In this document: piece after piece, positions 32,898-35,544 of the stretch
Layout: each line of letters opens with the position of its first letter
Numbering within the stretch: the first letter of the stretch is position 1
From: Moraxella nonliquefaciens
Lineage (GTDB): Bacteria > Pseudomonadota > Gammaproteobacteria > Pseudomonadales > Moraxellaceae
Assembly (NCBI RefSeq): GCF_001679005.1
Contig: NZ_LXTW01000033.1
Location: forward strand, 1-35,544
Direction: 5' to 3'
DNA: 35,544 bases
Notes under the pieces: generated by a model
What the model was told of the DNA's origin: nothing
Databases searched by the model: none
Seen by the model: the letters and a program-made list of their open reading frames with translations, nothing else
Made by a program: the position numbers and the translations under genes

Positions 32898-33170
32898 TTA
32901 GCCGAAAATTTCACTATGGCTATCCAAGTAGTGCAGTTCTACCACATCATCAACGATTTTGTAGATTAAAACCAAATCAGGCTTGATATGACAATCCCGC
33001 AAACCTGATTTGTCGCCTTTGAGTGGGTGGTCTTGGTACTTTTCAGGGACTGGTAAGCCGTTCAAAAGGCAGTTTGAAACTTCCGTCCACGCTTCGCCAA
33101 CCAACGCCAAATAATGCTTTTTCAAATCACGCTTAAAAGATTTTGCCATATCAAATTTGCGTTTAGCCAC
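32898..33170 (-). CDS. yafQ: YafQ/RelE-family mRNA interferase toxin
   Basis: About 90 residues. The RelE/YafQ fold is seen in SFKRDLKKHY, then PEKYQDHPLKGDKSGLRDCHIKPDLVLIYKI and LHYLDSHSEIFG, with the His, Asp and Arg residues typical of YafQ. Such toxins cut mRNA on the ribosome. I use the GTG at 33170, which has GGAG 7 nt upstream and overlaps the antitoxin stop by 8 nt; the ATG at 33203 would lengthen the overlap to 41 nt. It sits in the 6.7-kb segment between the rep repeats, where it would act as an addiction module for that segment. Confidence 0.92.
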   Translation of the reverse strand: MAKRKFDMAKSFKRDLKKHYLALVGEAWTEVSNCLLNGLPVPEKYQDHPLKGDKSGLRDCHIKPDLVLIYKIVDDVVELHYLDSHSEIFG

Positions 33171-33456
33171 GAGCAATCTCCGCCATTGCTTGATTGAGTT
33201 CATCTAGGCTTTCAAAGCGTTCAAACTCTCCATTGGCAAATTCTTGTTCGGTTTGGCGTAACCGTGTTACCGCTTTGGGGGTCAAAACTTGATTATCCGC
33301 CCAATCAAACGATAACGGCACTTTACCAGTCTGTGCAATCTGATTGAAAAACATTCTTACAGCTTGGCTTGGCGTTAGTCCGTACTGCTCCAAAACAGGG
33401 TAAGCACGTCCACGCAGATTGTTATCAAGTCGCATGTTGAAGTTAGTGTAATCCAT
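33163..33456 (-). CDS. dinJ: DinJ/RelB-type antitoxin
   Basis: 97 residues with the RelB/DinJ ribbon-helix-helix N-terminus (NFNMRLDNNLRGRAYPVLEQYGLTPSQAVRMFFNQI) and a C-terminal toxin-binding part. It is first in the operon and overlaps the toxin by 8 nt. The promoter has an extended -10 (TGTTATAAT on the minus strand, 33487-33495) and AGGAG before the start. DinJ-type proteins repress their own promoter. Confidence 0.93.
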   Translation of the reverse strand: MDYTNFNMRLDNNLRGRAYPVLEQYGLTPSQAVRMFFNQIAQTGKVPLSFDWADNQVLTPKAVTRLRQTEQEFANGEFERFESLDELNQAMAEIARG

Positions 33457-33486
33457 AATATACTCCTAAATTAAATTACATTTCAA

Positions 33487-33495
33487 TTATAACAC
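33487..33495 (-). promoter_or_regulatory. Extended -10 promoter of dinJ-yafQ
   Basis: TGTTATAAT on the minus strand, the same extended -10 sequence as in front of the PIN toxin-antitoxin pair, 31 nt before the dinJ ATG. Confidence 0.6.
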
Positions 33496-33511
33496 ATTTA
33501 CAATGAAAAGT

Positions 33512-33964
33512 GTTTGTATGTCAATCCAAAAATTTCAAATTAAGCCGTTGCCATTCATGCAACTGCTCAAACTTGTATCGCTCCATCTCAAATACCCCTC
33601 TAAAATCCCCTTGCTCAAATCGTATTTTTTGCAAACCTGATAAATACTTTGCAACGATGTTGTTGGCAATGTAAGCGTTAATCAGTCCATCACTTGCCAA
33701 AATCTGCTCAAATTGTCGCTTTGCAAGCTCTAACCGCTCTTTGTCCTGTTGCTCCTGTGCCAATCGTTCGGCTTTTTCACGCTGTTTGCGTTCTTGCTCG
33801 CTCCGCTCGGCTTGTCTGTGTTGTTCTAAGGCTTTTTTAATCAAGTTTTGACGGTGTAACTCTGTCGCTCCAATTTGGTCGGCATAGGCATTCTTTTGGG
33901 CGATGATTTCTCGTTCTTTATCGGTTAGGTTGTCAAAAATATCAGGGGTTTTTGGGTCTCGTTC
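33512..33964. repeat. 453-bp direct repeat, copy 2 (3' end of rep2)
   Basis: Partner of 26779-27231: same orientation, same length, few substitutions. It encodes the C-terminal region of Rep2. See copy 1. Confidence 0.9.
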
Positions 33965-34804
33965 GGTGTTTTCCTTTGTCTTTTTAACTTTTTCTTTCAG
34001 CTCAAAAGTAAACTTTACCGCCACAAATTTACGCCCTTTCTTGATGAGTTCATACTTGGCTTTTAGTGGTGATTTTTCGTTAATTTCTTTAATGGCAACA
34101 TCAATTACATTAACTCTTAAATCTTTGGTTGCAGAGTACTTATCAAGCAACATCAACATAAAACGCAAATCATAAAAATCAATCTGTGTCCAACCCTTGC
34201 CAGTCTCTTTGTTTAGGTACTGCATAAATAGTTGATAGATACGATAGCTATAAATACTGCCAAATTCCGCCACATCAGATAGTAAAAATTGGGTAAAACT
34301 TGCCTTTAAGTCGCTTAGTAGTGGGATAACTTTTTCGTGAAAAACAACCCTAGCGACAATATTATCATCTGCTTTATGGGTAGGTAAGGCATCTATCAAG
34401 TTATACATTTTAAGGGCGTTAATATACTTTTTATAATCCGATGGATTGGGGTATTTCTCTCTTAACTTCTGTTCTGCGTTGCGGTCATAGCGTAATACTT
34501 CTGACAACCAATGAAATTCTTTTACACCCTCTGGAGTATTAACAAATAAACTTTTTTTCATTAGTTCTCTTGTTGCTTGGCGTATCTCTTTGGCAACATT
34601 ATCAGGGTTTGCACCAAGCTCTATAAAATCATCACGAGTAATGTAAAATGGTGTTTTAGGGTCTAAAGGCTCTCTAATTGGGTTCTTTGGGTCATACTTT
34701 GGCATTTGTTTTAACGCACAGTAAATCAAGCGTTGTTCATTAACGCTTAGATTGTAAGCCGATGTTACTATGGAATTATCCATTGTAATTAAGTCATTAC
34801 TCAT
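33521..34804 (-). CDS. rep: Replication initiator Rep2, RepB/Rep_3 family
   Basis: 427 residues. The N-terminal 270 residues are a second, different initiator core: MDNSIVTSAYNLSVNEQRLIYCALKQ, then FGSIYSYRIYQLFMQYL in the second winged helix. The C-terminal 145 residues are almost identical to Rep1. The open frame extends upstream through the iterons and would give repeated RLNRRKR, but that is translation of the iterons, not protein. The ATG at 34804 starts the conserved N-terminus. It probably initiates at the 21-bp iterons. Two different initiators allow two incompatibility groups, as in cointegrates. Confidence 0.93.
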   Translation of the reverse strand: MSNDLITMDNSIVTSAYNLSVNEQRLIYCALKQMPKYDPKNPIREPLDPKTPFYITRDDFIELGANPDNVAKEIRQATRELMKKSLFVNTPEGVKEFHWLSEVLRYDRNAEQKLREKYPNPSDYKKYINALKMYNLIDALPTHKADDNIVARVVFHEKVIPLLSDLKASFTQFLLSDVAEFGSIYSYRIYQLFMQYLNKETGKGWTQIDFYDLRFMLMLLDKYSATKDLRVNVIDVAIKEINEKSPLKAKYELIKKGRKFVAVKFTFELKEKVKKTKENTERDPKTPDIFDNLTDKEREIIAQKNAYADQIGATELHRQNLIKKALEQHRQAERSEQERKQREKAERLAQEQQDKERLELAKRQFEQILASDGLINAYIANNIVAKYLSGLQKIRFEQGDFRGVFEMERYKFEQLHEWQRLNLKFLD

Positions 34805-34875
34805 AGCCGTCTTTTTCTCATAGTTGATAAAGTAGGAGTTAATTATACCTCTCCTTAAAGGAGTTGTAAATACTC

Positions 34876-34991
34876 TCCTATTTAACCGTCTTTTCCTCCT
34901 ATTTAACCGTCTTTTCCTCCTATTTAACCGTCTTTTCCTCCTATTTAACCGTCTTTTCCTCCTATTTAACCGTCTTTTCCTCCTATTTAAC
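34876..34991 (+). repeat. oriV: oriV2 iterons: 21-bp repeats (five full, one partial)
   Basis: A 21-bp unit (TCCTATTTAACCGTCTTTTC plus C) starts at 34876, 34897, 34918, 34939, 34960 and, truncated, 34981. They lie just upstream of rep2 and are unlike the Rep1 iterons. Confidence 0.95.
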
Positions 34992-35011
34992 TCTCGCAAA
35001 CCCTTACCACA

Positions 35012-35095
35012 CAAGGCTTGCAAGGGGGTCTAAAAACCTTTAAAAACCTTTAAAAACCTTTAAAAACCGCACTCCGAAAAAAAACCTGTGGATAA
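35012..35095. other. oriV2 AT-rich region with DnaA box
   Basis: TGTGGATAA at 35087-35095 is a perfect DnaA box. Upstream is the direct repeat AAAAACCTTT, three times over (35032-35067), and the GC-rich block CAAGGCTTGCAAGGGGGTC at 35012-35030, a variant of the oriV1 block. From 35096 to 35216 there is only T-rich sequence and a weak TACAAT box at 35178-35183 before the small gene. Confidence 0.7.
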
Positions 35096-35216
35096 CTTTG
35101 ATTTTCACCACTTAACACCACCGTATTTTTCTTTTTGTTTTTAAAATTTTTTTTCTTTTTGTTTTTAAAAAATCTAGTACAATGTTACACCACAATAACC
35201 AGCTACAGGAGTAACC

Positions 35217-35402
35217 TTGACTAAGAGAGCCAAACCAACATACAAGAATATTTCGGTGAACATACCCACTGAATTAAGTGAACGTTTAGAAAGCCTTGCT
35301 AAACAGACAGCAAGACCAAAAACGTTTTACATTCGTGAATGTCTTAGAAAATACCTAACGGAGCTAGAGCTTAGATACCAAGACCACACAACCAATGAGT
35401 AA
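35217..35402 (+). CDS. Small ribbon-helix-helix regulator
   Basis: 61 residues, a CopG/RelB-like ribbon-helix-helix pattern (KNISVNIPTELSERLESLAKQTARPKTFYIRECLRKYL). The start is TTG at 35217, with AGGAG at 35207-35211. It lacks a neighbouring toxin gene: 89 nt follow before the next start. Possible roles are copy-number control of Rep2, given its position beside oriV2, or an orphan antitoxin. It lies upstream of the transfer operon promoter at 35431 and could also regulate it. Confidence 0.75.
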   Translation: MTKRAKPTYKNISVNIPTELSERLESLAKQTARPKTFYIRECLRKYLTELELRYQDHTTNE

Positions 35403-35430
35403 TTTTTTGTAAAAACTCTTGTTTTTAGTT

Positions 35431-35460
35431 TTGATTTAGTGTATATATCTATGATATAAA
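35431..35460 (+). promoter_or_regulatory. Candidate promoter of the transfer operon
   Basis: TTGATT at 35431-35436 and TATAAA at 35455-35460, 18 bp apart, 31 nt before the ATG at 35492 of the TrbM-like gene. It probably drives the virB operon across the circular junction. Confidence 0.5.
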
Positions 35461-35491
35461 TATTTATTATTTTTTGAATAAGAGCTATAAA

Positions 35492-35544
35492 ATGCTTGAA
35501 ATATTAACTAAAGTCGCTAGACTTGCACAGCACAGCACAGCACA
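35492..35544 (+). CDS. 5' end of the TrbM-like gene (continues at window start)
   Basis: ATG at 35492 with AAGAG at 35480-35484 opens a frame MLEILTKVARLAQHSTA that runs into the CAGCA array at the window end. It joins frame 2 at the window start if the ends overlap by 12 bp (one unit more than the 17-bp overlap), giving a signal peptide that continues into LVKTLSLAVLPLVFA. With 17 bp overlap the frame meets TAA at 25-27. The open question is therefore the number of units, which decides whether the protein is made. Confidence 0.6.
   Translation, partial: MLEILTKVARLAQHSTA

Noticed and set aside
34805..35023. N-terminal extension of Rep2 made of repeated Arg/Lys-rich units
   Set aside because: It is translation of the 21-bp iterons; the conserved Rep N-terminus begins at the ATG at 34804.

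Overview
The window looks like a complete, or nearly complete, low-GC conjugative plasmid of a gamma/beta-proteobacterial mucosal commensal or pathogen. A Moraxella-type host is my best guess. This rests on an IncP/VirB-type transfer system, RepB/RepM-family replicons and a Maf toxin module best known from Neisseria; the host assignment is inference. Both ends carry the same CAGCA pentamer array and match over 17 bp, so the molecule is probably circular and was opened inside a gene that spans the junction.

Layout. Positions 1-13306 hold a VirB/VirD4 type IV secretion (T4SS) operon: TrbM-like, virB1, B2, B3, B4, B5, B6, B7, B8, B9, B10, B11, virD4. Two cargo pieces sit on the opposite strand: a Phd/VapC-type toxin-antitoxin pair between virB4 and virB5, and an EexN entry-exclusion lipoprotein between virB6 and virB7. 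Positions 13319-21000 hold transfer DNA-processing genes: an LPD7 relaxase-associated protein, topoisomerase III, a small acidic protein, and a 1210-residue polyvalent protein (ArdC protease, phosphoribosyltransferase, TraC-like primase). Positions 21016-22946 hold a resolvase with a candidate res site and an epsilon/zeta-like toxin-antitoxin pair. Positions 22943-26569 are the mobilisation region: relaxase, MobC/TraJ-like accessory, oriT with an IncP-like TATCCTG/C nic, and an outward TraK-TraL-TraM-like operon.

Positions 26640-35402 contain two complete iteron replicons (Rep1 with 22-bp iterons, Rep2 with 21-bp iterons). They flank a mafA-mafB-mafI polymorphic toxin locus and a DinJ/YafQ pair. 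A 453-bp direct repeat, the shared 3' end of the two rep genes, brackets a 6.7-kb segment that could be a small plasmid captured by cointegration.

Most interesting observation. Three otherwise unrelated proteins, the LPD7 protein, the ArdC/primase giant and the zeta-type toxin, end in the same roughly 60-residue module (P-x-[IL]-S-D-x-N ... LPD-x-A-x-G ... LP) followed by a short tail ending in Arg. Two of the three belong to families thought to act in the recipient cell. The module is therefore a candidate T4SS translocation signal, and the zeta toxin a candidate conjugation-delivered effector with its antitoxin encoded upstream.

Several genes are interrupted: in-frame stops in the trbM-like gene, virB10 and mafB, and one-base deletions in topB, mafB and the second immunity gene. 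Either the plasmid is decaying, or some of these are phase-variable tracts or sequencing errors. No antibiotic-resistance gene, complete insertion sequence, CRISPR array, tRNA or rRNA was seen.
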